NCBI GenBank assembly: GCA_946185485.1
Contig: CAMHJQ010000011.1
Span: 29,366-93,365, forward strand
DNA: 64,000 nucleotides
Direction of reading: 5' to 3'
Origin: an uncultured Prevotellaceae bacterium
Lineage (GTDB): Bacteria > Bacteroidota > Bacteroidia > Bacteroidales > Bacteroidaceae
In this document: positions 49,440 through 58,059 of the stretch, one piece after another
Position numbering within the stretch: position 1 is the stretch's first letter
Layout: every line of letters begins with the position of its first letter
Program-made: the position numbers and the translations under genes
The notes under the pieces: model-generated
Told to the model about the DNA's origin: nothing
The model's input: the letters and a program-made list of their open reading frames with translations, nothing else
Database searches by the model: none

Positions 49440-51431
49440 ATGGAAATATATAGTTATTCATTTCTGATCCTTCTGCTGCCTGCGCTGTCATTCGTGATTC
49501 TTGCGCTTGCTGGCATGAAGATGTCGCATAAGACCGCTGGCCTTATCGGCACTACGTCATTGGGACTGGTTACCGTGCTCTCTTACGTGACGGCTTTCGC
49601 CTATTTTGGTGCTGACCGTCTGGCTGATGGCACCTACGCTACCATCGTTCCCTATAACTTCACCTGGCTGCCGTTGGGCAACCTGCACTTTGACATGGGT
49701 ATCCTCCTGGATCCCATCTCGGTGATGATGCTCATTGTTATCAGCACGGTGTCGTTCATGGTTCACATCTACTCGTTCGGCTATATGCATGGCGAAAAAG
49801 GCTTCCAGCGTTACTACGCTTTCCTGAGCCTGTTCACCATGTCGATGCTCGGTCTGGTACTCGCCACGAATATCTTCCAGATGTATACCTTCTGGGAACT
49901 TGTAGGTGTCAGTTCATACCTGTTGATCGGATTCTACTATCCGTTGAAGCCCGCCATTGCTGCCTCTAAGAAGGCCTTCATCGTGACGCGCTTCGCCGAT
50001 ATGTTCTTCCTCATCGGTATCCTGATGTTCGGCTACTACACCGATTCGTTCAGTTTCTCGTTTGCTGGCAATATCGTGATGGGCGAGGGTACGACTCCGT
50101 TCATCGCCGGCAATGCTGCCAAGGCCGTTGCAGCCGCTGGCTTCATCCTGCCTACGGCCCTCGTGCTGATGTTCATCGGTGGTGCCGGTAAGAGTGCTAT
50201 GTTCCCGTTGCACATCTGGCTGCCCGATGCCATGGAGGGTCCGACGCCTGTCTCTGCACTCATCCACGCTGCTACGATGGTGGTAGCCGGTGTGTTCCAG
50301 ATTGCCCGTATGTTCCCGTTGTGGGTTGAGTACGCTCAGCCTCAGATGAGCATTGTGGTCTGGGTCGGCGTCTTCACCGCTTTCTATGCCGCTGCCGTGG
50401 CCTGTGCCCAGAGCGACATCAAGCGTGTGCTGGCCTTCTCGACCATCTCGCAGATTGCCTTCATGATGGTGGCCCTCGGTGTTTCGCTGCCAGGTCATCA
50501 TGGTGTACTCGACAACCACGCACAGCTGGGCTTCATGGCTGGTATGTTCCATCTGTTCACCCACGCTATGTTCAAGGCTTGTTTGTTCCTTGGTGCCGGT
50601 TGTATCATCCATGCCGTCCACTCAAACGAGATGGCCATGATGGGTGGTTTGCGCAAGTATATGCCGATTACCAACATCACGTTCCTGATTTCGTGCTTCG
50701 CCATTGCCGGTATTCCTTTCTTCTCGGGTTTCAGCTCGAAGGATGAGATTATTACCGCTTGCTTTGCCTACAGCCCTGTGGTAGGTTGGATTATGACCGG
50801 TATCGCCGCCATGACTGCTTTCTACATGTTCCGTCTGTATTATGGCATCTTCTGGGGAACAGAGAATGTGGAGGCTCACGAGCACCATACACCTCATGAG
50901 GCTCCTGCTACGATGACTATTCCTCTCATTGTGCTTTGCATTATCACGATGGGTGTGGGTATCTATTCTACTATTGCCGGTTTCGCAGGGTGGGGTGGAA
51001 ACTTCGGACAGTTCGTCAATGCCGAGGGTACCAACTACACCATCCACTTCGACACGCAGATTGCAGCTACTTCTACCATCATTGCCATCCTGAGCATCTG
51101 TCTGGCTACCTATATATATAAAGGTGAGAGCCAGCCTATCGCTGACCGCCTGTATAAGACGTTCCCGAAACTGCACCGTGCAGCTTACAAGCGTTTCTAT
51201 CAGGATGAAATTTGGCAGTATGTCACTCATCGCATCATCTTCCGTTGCATCTCTACACCTATTGCCTGGTTTGACCGCCACGTTGTTGACGGTACGTTCA
51301 ACTTCCTGGCATGGGGTGCCAACGAGGCTGGTGAGTCTTTGCGTCCCTGGCAGAGTGGCGATGTCCGTCAGTATGCCGTCTGGTTCTTGACGGGTACAGT
51401 GGCTTTAACGTTAATTCTGCTAAGTATTTAA
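49440..51431 (+). CDS. nuoL: Complex I subunit NuoL
   Basis: The protein is 663 residues from the ATG at 49440 (MEIYSYSFLILLLPALSF). It is the antiporter-like subunit with about 16 helices: TFWELVGVSSYLLIGFYY, GKSAMFPLHIWLPDAMEGPTPVSALIHAATM (cited as FPLHIWLPDAMEGPTPVS) and LAFSTISQIAFMM. The C-terminal lateral helix that spans the membrane arm is present (about 565-663). It pumps protons at the far end of the arm. The start at 49431 is rejected because it lies within the repeat spacer. Confidence 0.95.
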   Translation: MEIYSYSFLILLLPALSFVILALAGMKMSHKTAGLIGTTSLGLVTVLSYVTAFAYFGADRLADGTYATIVPYNFTWLPLGNLHFDMGILLDPISVMMLIVISTVSFMVHIYSFGYMHGEKGFQRYYAFLSLFTMSMLGLVLATNIFQMYTFWELVGVSSYLLIGFYYPLKPAIAASKKAFIVTRFADMFFLIGILMFGYYTDSFSFSFAGNIVMGEGTTPFIAGNAAKAVAAAGFILPTALVLMFIGGAGKSAMFPLHIWLPDAMEGPTPVSALIHAATMVVAGVFQIARMFPLWVEYAQPQMSIVVWVGVFTAFYAAAVACAQSDIKRVLAFSTISQIAFMMVALGVSLPGHHGVLDNHAQLGFMAGMFHLFTHAMFKACLFLGAGCIIHAVHSNEMAMMGGLRKYMPITNITFLISCFAIAGIPFFSGFSSKDEIITACFAYSPVVGWIMTGIAAMTAFYMFRLYYGIFWGTENVEAHEHHTPHEAPATMTIPLIVLCIITMGVGIYSTIAGFAGWGGNFGQFVNAEGTNYTIHFDTQIAATSTIIAILSICLATYIYKGESQPIADRLYKTFPKLHRAAYKRFYQDEIWQYVTHRIIFRCISTPIAWFDRHVVDGTFNFLAWGANEAGESLRPWQSGDVRQYAVWFLTGTVALTLILLSI

Positions 51432-51577
51432 TTAGTAATTAGTAATGAGTAATTAGTAATTATGATTAGTTTAAGCGTTTCAAACATCCGTGAAGATAAC
51501 TCCGCAGTTTTCAGCTGCAGGTGTAATCATAATTACTCATTACTAATTGCTCATTACTCATTAAGAAGATAAGAATT
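51432..51577. repeat. Large inverted repeat between nuoL and nuoM
   Basis: The left arm (about 51432-51468) and right arm (about 51524-51572), built from AGTAATTAGTAATGAGTAAT words, pair over some 37 bp with few mismatches. They enclose a 55-base loop that holds a smaller CGCAG/CTGCAG stem. It is transcribed within the nuo operon. Confidence 0.8.
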
Positions 51578-53059
51578 ATGAGTATATTAACATTATTCGT
51601 AGTAATCCCCGCCCTGATGCTCCTCGGCCTTTGGCTGGCCAAGAGCCTCAATCAGGTGCGTGGCGTGATGGTGGCTGGTGCTTCATGCTTGCTGGCCCTG
51701 TCCGTATGGCTGACCATTTATTTCGTTCAGCAGCGTGCAGCAGGTAATACCGACGTCATGCTGTTGACATATAGTACACCATGGTTTAAGCCGCTAAATA
51801 TTGCCTATTCTGTCGGTGTCGATGGTATCTCTGTGGTCATGCTGCTCCTGTCGAGCATCATCGTCTTCACGGGTACCTTTGCCTCTTGGCAGTTGAAGCC
51901 CCTCACCAAGGAGTATTTCCTCTGGTTCACCTTGCTGTCAACGGGTGTTTATGGCTTCTTCATCTGCACCGACATGTTCACCATGTTTATGTTCTACGAG
52001 GTGGCGCTGATTCCCATGTACCTGCTGATTGGTGTCTGGGGCTCCGGTAATAAGGAGTATGCTGCCATGAAGTTGACGCTGATGCTGATGGGAGGCTCTG
52101 CCCTTTTGATTATCGGTATTTTAGGCATATACTACTTCAGTGGTGCTACCACGATGAATGTCAACGAGATTGCGGCCATGCACAATATCCCCGTAGACAC
52201 ACAGAAGGTGTTCTTCCCCTTCATCTTCATCGGTTTCGGTGTGCTGGGCGCTCTGTTCCCATTCCACACATGGTCACCTGACGGTCATGCTTCAGCCCCC
52301 ACGGCTGTGTCTATGCTGCACGCCGGTGTGCTGATGAAGTTGGGAGGCTATGGCTGCTTCCGTGTAGCCATGTACCTGTTGCCCGATGCAGCTAATGAGC
52401 TGGCATGGATATTCCTCATCCTCACTACCATTTCGGTGGTCTATGGCGCTTTCTCAGCTTGTGTACAGACCGACCTGAAGTACATCAACGCCTATTCGTC
52501 TGTGTCTCACTGCGGTCTGGTGCTCTTCGCCCTGCTGATGATGACTAAGACATCCTGCACGGGTGCTATCCTGCAGATGCTTTCTCACGGTTTGATGACG
52601 GCTCTCTTCTTTGCCCTCATCGGTATGATTTACGGTCGTACCCATACCCGCGACATCCGCTACCTGGATGGTCTGATGAAGATTATGCCGTTCCTCGCCG
52701 TAGGTTACGTCGTTGCCGGTTTGGCCAACCTCGGTCTGCCGGGCTTCTCAGGTTTCATTGCAGAGATGACTATCTTCGTAGGTTCGTTTGAGAATCCTGA
52801 TACGTTCCATCGCGTGGCTACCATCATTGCCTGTACATCGATTGTTGTCACCGCAGTCTACATCCTGCGTGTCGTCGGTAAGATTCTGTATGGCGAGGTA
52901 AAGAATCCTCACTACCTGGAGCTCACCGATGCAACATGGGATGAGCGTGTTGCCGTCATTTGCCTCATAGCTTGTGTGGCAGGCCTCGGTCTGTTCCCGC
53001 TTTGGGCAAGCAACGTCATCTCTGACGCCGTAGGACCTATTCTCGCTAACATCATTTAA
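51578..53059 (+). CDS. nuoM: Complex I subunit NuoM
   Basis: The 493-residue antiporter-like subunit has about 14 helices, with FTMFMFYEVALIPMYLLIGVWG, cited as YEVALIPMYLLIGVWG, PFHTWSPDGHASAPTAVSM and AYSSVSHCGLVLF. It contains the conserved Glu in helix 5 and lysines of the proton channel. nuoN follows after 17 bases that contain an AGGAGG-like site (TAGGAGGAATA), an unusually strong Shine-Dalgarno for this genome. Confidence 0.95.
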   Translation: MSILTLFVVIPALMLLGLWLAKSLNQVRGVMVAGASCLLALSVWLTIYFVQQRAAGNTDVMLLTYSTPWFKPLNIAYSVGVDGISVVMLLLSSIIVFTGTFASWQLKPLTKEYFLWFTLLSTGVYGFFICTDMFTMFMFYEVALIPMYLLIGVWGSGNKEYAAMKLTLMLMGGSALLIIGILGIYYFSGATTMNVNEIAAMHNIPVDTQKVFFPFIFIGFGVLGALFPFHTWSPDGHASAPTAVSMLHAGVLMKLGGYGCFRVAMYLLPDAANELAWIFLILTTISVVYGAFSACVQTDLKYINAYSSVSHCGLVLFALLMMTKTSCTGAILQMLSHGLMTALFFALIGMIYGRTHTRDIRYLDGLMKIMPFLAVGYVVAGLANLGLPGFSGFIAEMTIFVGSFENPDTFHRVATIIACTSIVVTAVYILRVVGKILYGEVKNPHYLELTDATWDERVAVICLIACVAGLGLFPLWASNVISDAVGPILANII

Positions 53060-53076
53060 TATAGGAGGAATATATT

Positions 53077-54531
53077 ATGGGATATAGTCAATTTCTAAAT
53101 ATGGTGCCCGAGTTTTATCTCGTTTGCATTCTGTTAGTAGCCTTCTTCATGGATTTCTTCTTCTCGCGTAAAAGTGAGAGAGACCATGAGGTCTATGGCG
53201 GAGTAATCATCGGATTGATGCTGGTGCTTCCTGTTCGTATCGCTTTGCTGTCAGAACCCACGGAAGCCTTCGGTGGCATGTATGTTGCCTCGCAGGCTGC
53301 TAATGTCATGAAGGTTATCCTGAGTATTGGTACGGTTATCGTGTTGATTATGGCTGAGCCATGGTTGAAGAATGAGGCTCAGAAGTATCGCGGCGAGTTC
53401 TATATGCTGATGCTCTCTACGCTGCTTGGTATGTTTATCATGACGTCCAGTGGCTCGTTCCTGCTGTTCTTCCTCGGACTGGAGACCGCCTCAGTGCCCA
53501 TGGCCTGTCTGGTGGCTTTCGACAAGTTCAAGAAGAAGTCTGCCGAGGCTGCAGCCAAGTACATCCTCATGGCAACATTCTCGAGTGGTGTCATGCTCTA
53601 TGGCATTTCGTTCATCTATGCTGCTACTGGCACGCTCTACTTCGACGATATCGCCAACGTGCTTGATGGCAGCTATCTGGCTTCGCCCTTGAGCATCATG
53701 GGGCTGGTATTCTTCTTCAGTGGTTTGGCCTTTAAGTTGTCGTTGGTTCCCTTCCACTTCTGGACGGCCGATACCTACGAGGGTGCGCCCACGCCGATTA
53801 CCGGTTATCTGAGCGTCTGCTCAAAGGGTGCTGCCGCCTTTGCGGCTATGGTCATCCTGGTGAAGGCCTTTGGTGCCATGATCGACTACTGGGAGTACAT
53901 GCTTTACGTGCTCATCGTGCTCTCTATCACCATCGCCAACCTCTTCGCCATCCGTCAGTCGGAGCTCAAGCGCTTCATGGCTTTCAGTTCCATCTCGCAG
54001 GCTGGCTACATCATGCTGGCTGTGATTGGGGCTTCGCAGACGGGCATGGCCTCGCTGATGTACTACGTCTTGGTATATGTAGTGGCCAACATGGCAGTAT
54101 TTACCGTCATCTCTACTGTAGAGCAGAATAACGGTGGCATTACGAAGATGAGTGCCTACGACGGCCTCTACCAGACCAACCCCAAGCTGGCGTTCCTCAT
54201 GACGCTGGCCCTGTTCTCGCTGGCTGGTATTCCCCCGTTTGCCGGTATGTTCTCGAAGTTCTTCGTGTTCATGGCCGCTGCCGAGCAGGGTTCGTTCTGG
54301 GCGTACTTCGTAGTCTTCGTGGCTTTGGTCAACACCGTCGTGAGCTTGTACTACTATCTGCTCATTGTCAAGGCCATGTATATCAAGCAGACCGACACGC
54401 CGCTGCCTGCGTTCAAGAGCGAGAGCAGTACAAAGATTGCCCTTGGCATTTGCACTGTAGGCATTGCCCTCTTCGGCATCTGCTCGTGCATCTATGACTG
54501 GCTGTTTGCAGCATCTGCTGTGATTGAATGA
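53077..54531 (+). CDS. nuoN: Complex I subunit NuoN
   Basis: The 484-residue antiporter-like subunit shows MPVPF-type conserved regions: FFLGLETASVPMACLVAFDK, LVPFHFWTADTYEGAPTPIT and FMAFSSISQAGYIMLAV. It is the last gene of the operon and closes the set ABCDHIJKLMN. Two hairpin terminators follow. Confidence 0.95.
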   Translation: MGYSQFLNMVPEFYLVCILLVAFFMDFFFSRKSERDHEVYGGVIIGLMLVLPVRIALLSEPTEAFGGMYVASQAANVMKVILSIGTVIVLIMAEPWLKNEAQKYRGEFYMLMLSTLLGMFIMTSSGSFLLFFLGLETASVPMACLVAFDKFKKKSAEAAAKYILMATFSSGVMLYGISFIYAATGTLYFDDIANVLDGSYLASPLSIMGLVFFFSGLAFKLSLVPFHFWTADTYEGAPTPITGYLSVCSKGAAAFAAMVILVKAFGAMIDYWEYMLYVLIVLSITIANLFAIRQSELKRFMAFSSISQAGYIMLAVIGASQTGMASLMYYVLVYVVANMAVFTVISTVEQNNGGITKMSAYDGLYQTNPKLAFLMTLALFSLAGIPPFAGMFSKFFVFMAAAEQGSFWAYFVVFVALVNTVVSLYYYLLIVKAMYIKQTDTPLPAFKSESSTKIALGICTVGIALFGICSCIYDWLFAASAVIE

Positions 54532-54566
54532 TTCGCCGCAATTATAACCTATTAGCAAAACAATGT

Positions 54567-54611
54567 CTCCTATGGGTACTGATCTTTTTGTCAGTACTCA
54601 TAGGAGTTTTT
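54567..54611 (+). terminator. Terminator of the nuo operon
   Basis: CTCCTATGGGTACTGA (54567-54582) pairs with TCAGTACTCATAGGAG (54591-54606) with one mismatch, followed by TTTTT. Confidence 0.85.
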
Positions 54612-54630
54612 ACTGCTGATGGGAATCAAG

Positions 54631-54662
54631 CGGATGAATCACCCAAGGTCATCCGTTTTTTT
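54631..54662 (+). terminator. Second terminator after nuoN
   Basis: CGGATGA (54631-54637) pairs with TCATCCG (54649-54655) and is followed by seven T. It backs up the first terminator just before the convergent uvrA stop at 54661. Confidence 0.7.
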
Positions 54663-57498
54663 ATTTCTTCATGACTTCTTTCAGGAACTTCGGTGTGTAG
54701 CCTTTCTCTGACTGGGCTACCTCTTCAGGTGTGCCCGTGGTGAGGACTATACCTCCGCCGCGTCCTCCCTCTGGTCCCATGTCGATAATCCAGTCTGCCA
54801 ACTTGATGACGTCCAGGTTGTGCTCGATGACGATGACGGTATTGCCTCGGTCTACCAGCCGCTGCAGGACGTCCATCAGGATGCGGATGTCCTCGAAGTG
54901 CAGGCCGGTAGTCGGCTCGTCCAGGATGTAGAGCGTCTTTCCCGTGTCTTTCTTCGACAGTTCCGTTGCCAGTTTGACGCGCTGGCTCTCGCCGCCGCTG
55001 AGTGTCGTCGAGGGCTGGCCTAGTTTGATGTATCCGAGGCCCACGTCTTGGATGGTCTTGATCTTGCTCAGGATGTCGGGCACGTTCTCGAAGAACTCCA
55101 CCGCCTGATTGATGGTCATGTCCAGCACGTCGGCGATGCTCTTGCCCTTATAGCGTACCTCTAGCGTCTCGCGGTTGTAGCGTTTGCCGTGGCATTCCTC
55201 GCATGGCACCTGGATGTCGGGCAGGAAGTTCATCTCGATGGTCTTGTACCCATTGCCACCGCAGGTCTCGCAGCGTCCCCCCTTCACGTTAAACGAAAAG
55301 CGTCCGGGCTTGTAGCCGCGTATCTGTGCCTCGGGCAGGTTGACGAATAGCGAGCGGATGTCGCTGAAGACGCCGGTGTAGGTGGCGGGATTTGAGCGTG
55401 GCGTACGCCCGATGGGACTCTGGTCCACGTTCACCACCTTGTCGATATGCTCCAGTCCCTCTATGCAGTCGTAGGCCATGGGTGCCTGCAGCGAGCGGTA
55501 GAAGTGCTTGGAGAGGATGGGGTAGAGGGTCTGGTTGATGAGTGTCGACTTGCCGGAGCCCGACACGCCTGTGACAACAATGAGTTTGCCCAGCGGAAAT
55601 TCCACGTCGATGTTCTTCAGGTTGTTGCCGCGACAGCCCTTGACCGTCAGCGACAGCCCTTGGCCTTTTCGCCGCTGTTCCGGCAGGGCAATCTGTTGTT
55701 GACCGTTCAGGTATTGTGCCGTGATGGTGTCGGTCTTCATCATCTCGTCGAAGGTACCTTGGAAGACCACCTCTCCACCCTTTCGTCCGGCACGGGGACC
55801 GATGTCCACGATGTAGTCAGCATTGCGCATCATGTCTTCGTCGTGCTCTACGACGATGACGGTATTGCCGAGGTCCCGCAGCTGTTTTAGCGAACGGATG
55901 AGTCGATCGTTGTCGCGCTGGTGCAGTCCGATGCTGGGCTCGTCGAGGATGTAGAGCACGTTGACGAGCTGCGAACCGATTTGTGTGGCGAGGCGTATAC
56001 GCTGGCTCTCGCCGCCGGAGAGGGTGGCCGCCTGTCGGTTCAGTGCCAGATAGTCCAGTCCTACGTCCAGCAGGAAGTGCAGTCGGGTGCGTATCTCTTT
56101 CAGTATCTCGCTGGCTATCTGCCGTTGCTGGTCGTCCAGCTGTTCTTCTACGTTGTCGAGCCACTGGTACAGTTCGCTGATGTCCATGGCAGCCAGCTCG
56201 CTGATGTTCTTGTCGCCCACCTTGTAGGCAAGGGCTTCGCGATTGAGGCGCTGTCCGTGGCATTCGGGACACGGACATTCCGCCAGGAACTGGTCGGCCC
56301 ACTTCTTTCCGCTGCCGCCCTCGTCGTTCTCGATGACGGAGCGCAGGTATTTGACGACGCCGTCGAAGTCGACGAAGTAGTCGCTGCTGGTGTGTACCAG
56401 TTCCTTGTCGATGCGTACGCTGTTCAGCGAGCCGTAGAGTATCTCGTTGAGGGCATCGTCGGGGATGTCGTCGACAGGCGTCTTCAGGTCGCAGTCGTAT
56501 TGGTGCAGGATGGCGTCAATCTGCCAGAAAATCATCTGGTTCTTGTATTTCCCCAGGGGTGCAATGGCTCCTTCGTGGATGGAGGTCTTGCGGTTGGGGA
56601 TGACCTTGGCGAGGTCTATCTCGTTGATGTATCCCAGTCCTTTGCACCGCGGACAGGCTCCTTGCGGTGAGTTGAACGAGAAGGTGTTGGGTGCCGGGTC
56701 TGAGTAGGATATGCCCGTAGTCGGACACATCAGCCTGCGTGAAAAGTGCTTGACGGCCCCCGTCTCGTAGTCTTGTATCATCAGCAGTCCTTCGCCTTGC
56801 TTCATGGCCAACTGCACCGTGCGCTTGAGGCGCTCGTCACTGGTCTCTTTCTGCTCTGCTCTTACCTCCAATCTGTCTATGACGACCTCGATGTCGTGGT
56901 TCTTGTAGCGGTCCACCTTCATGCCCTGCGTCACCTCCTGTATCTCGCCGTCCACGCGGACATTCAGGTAGCCCTTCTTGCGCAGGCTCTCAAAGAGTTC
57001 GCGGTAGTGTCCCTTGCGGCTGCGCACCAGGGGGGCGAGAATCAGTATCTTCCGTCCGGCATAGTCGTGCTGTATCATGTTGATGATCTTCTCCTCGGTG
57101 TACTTCACCATCGGTTCGCCGGTGGCGTAGCTGTAGGCCCGTCCGGCACGGGCGAAGAGCAGACGCATGTAGTCATAGATTTCCGTCGTGGTGCCCACCG
57201 TGGAGCGCGGGTTCTTGTTGGTAGTCTTCTGTTCGATGCTGATGACGGGCGACAGTCCCGTGATCTTGTCCACGTCGGGCCGCTCCATGCCACCAAGGAA
57301 GTTGCGGGCATAGGCCGAGAACGTCTCGATATACCGGCGTTGTCCTTCGGCAAAGATGGTGTCGAAGGCCAGCGACGACTTGCCGCTGCCGCTGAGTCCA
57401 GTGATGACGGTCAGTGAGTAGCGTGGTATCTGGACGTCGATGTTCTTGAGGTTATGGACGCGGGCGCCCCATACTTGGATGGTGCTGTCATTATTCAT
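54661..57498 (-). CDS. uvrA: Excinuclease ABC subunit A
   Basis: The 945-residue protein has two ABC ATPase modules: Walker A GLSGSGKSSLAF and GVSGSGKSTLIN, two LSGGESQR signatures, and Walker B followed by ILDEPSIGLH and ILDEPTTGLH. Zinc-binding cysteines occur in CPRCKGLG, CPECHGQR, CETCGGNG and CEECHGKR. UvrA finds bulky DNA lesions for nucleotide excision repair. The ATG at 57498 (MNNDSTIQVWGARVHNLKNI) is preferred; the frame upstream only runs through the neighbour gene. It overlaps the 3' end of that gene by 8 bases. Confidence 0.96.
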   Translation of the reverse strand: MNNDSTIQVWGARVHNLKNIDVQIPRYSLTVITGLSGSGKSSLAFDTIFAEGQRRYIETFSAYARNFLGGMERPDVDKITGLSPVISIEQKTTNKNPRSTVGTTTEIYDYMRLLFARAGRAYSYATGEPMVKYTEEKIINMIQHDYAGRKILILAPLVRSRKGHYRELFESLRKKGYLNVRVDGEIQEVTQGMKVDRYKNHDIEVVIDRLEVRAEQKETSDERLKRTVQLAMKQGEGLLMIQDYETGAVKHFSRRLMCPTTGISYSDPAPNTFSFNSPQGACPRCKGLGYINEIDLAKVIPNRKTSIHEGAIAPLGKYKNQMIFWQIDAILHQYDCDLKTPVDDIPDDALNEILYGSLNSVRIDKELVHTSSDYFVDFDGVVKYLRSVIENDEGGSGKKWADQFLAECPCPECHGQRLNREALAYKVGDKNISELAAMDISELYQWLDNVEEQLDDQQRQIASEILKEIRTRLHFLLDVGLDYLALNRQAATLSGGESQRIRLATQIGSQLVNVLYILDEPSIGLHQRDNDRLIRSLKQLRDLGNTVIVVEHDEDMMRNADYIVDIGPRAGRKGGEVVFQGTFDEMMKTDTITAQYLNGQQQIALPEQRRKGQGLSLTVKGCRGNNLKNIDVEFPLGKLIVVTGVSGSGKSTLINQTLYPILSKHFYRSLQAPMAYDCIEGLEHIDKVVNVDQSPIGRTPRSNPATYTGVFSDIRSLFVNLPEAQIRGYKPGRFSFNVKGGRCETCGGNGYKTIEMNFLPDIQVPCEECHGKRYNRETLEVRYKGKSIADVLDMTINQAVEFFENVPDILSKIKTIQDVGLGYIKLGQPSTTLSGGESQRVKLATELSKKDTGKTLYILDEPTTGLHFEDIRILMDVLQRLVDRGNTVIVIEHNLDVIKLADWIIDMGPEGGRGGGIVLTTGTPEEVAQSEKGYTPKFLKEVMKK

Positions 57499-57961
57499 AA
57501 CCCCCTCCTCCTGTCGAGCCTGTATAGTCTTCTTGCTTTTTGCGCAGTAGGTTGACATCGCGCCTGATAGTGTATTCCCGTCCGTCGCCGCCTCGGGCCT
57601 TGACGAGCACGAAGTAGACGCCGTCTTTTACAGGATTGCCCTTGAACGTGCCGTCCCATTCGCCGTTGATGTCGGTCCACTCATACAGCTTCTGCCCCCA
57701 GCGGTTGAAGATGTAGGCGTGGAAGTCAACGATGTTCTTGTATGTCCGCTTGGCATGGTAGGTGTCGTTGACGCCGTCGCCGTTGGGCGAGAAGGCGTTG
57801 GGCATCTCCAGGAAACTGTCAGTGACCACGACGCTGTCGGTTTTGGCGGTATCTTGCTCTTCCTCGTCATCGTCGGGGATGTAAGCGCCGCCAGCTGTTG
57901 CTTGGGCGCCTAATGCCAGCGCTCCAGCTATAAATAATGTGAATAATCTGCCTTTTTTCAT
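57491..57961 (-). CDS. Secreted protein made mostly of a T9SS type B (gliding motility) C-terminal domain
   Basis: From the ATG at 57961 (57964 also possible) the 156-residue protein has a signal peptide (MKKGRLFTLFIAGALALGAQ), a short acidic linker (DDDEEEQD) and then the CHU_C/gliding-motility C-terminal domain: MPNAFSPNGDGVNDTYH, FHAYIFNRWGQKLYEW, WDGTFKGNPVKDGVYFV. Such domains normally sit at the end of large T9SS-exported adhesins; here there is almost no passenger. The upstream start at 58039 is rejected because a TAATTTTG box (57983-57990) lies between. It overlaps uvrA, so both are probably co-transcribed. Confidence 0.82.
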   Translation of the reverse strand: MKKGRLFTLFIAGALALGAQATAGGAYIPDDDEEEQDTAKTDSVVVTDSFLEMPNAFSPNGDGVNDTYHAKRTYKNIVDFHAYIFNRWGQKLYEWTDINGEWDGTFKGNPVKDGVYFVLVKARGGDGREYTIRRDVNLLRKKQEDYTGSTGGGGYE

Positions 57962-57982
57962 CATGAGGAGTAATAATTTGTG

Positions 57983-57990
57983 CAAAATTA
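57983..57990 (-). promoter_or_regulatory. -7 promoter box for the type B tail protein and uvrA
   Basis: CAAAATTA on the plus strand reads TAATTTTG on the minus strand, 22 bases before the start at 57961. No -33 was found. Confidence 0.5.
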
Positions 57991-58023
57991 CGGAAAAAAG
58001 TAGAACTTCCGCATCTTTTTTTG

Positions 58024-58031
58024 TAATTTTG
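58024..58031 (+). promoter_or_regulatory. -7 promoter box for the periplasmic-binding-fold gene
   Basis: TAATTTTG lies 29 bases before the ATG at 58060. It is divergent from the box at 57983-57990, with only about 33 bases between the two. Confidence 0.5.
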
Positions 58032-58059
58032 TAGCGCAAAACACGAAAATAGTCTATTT

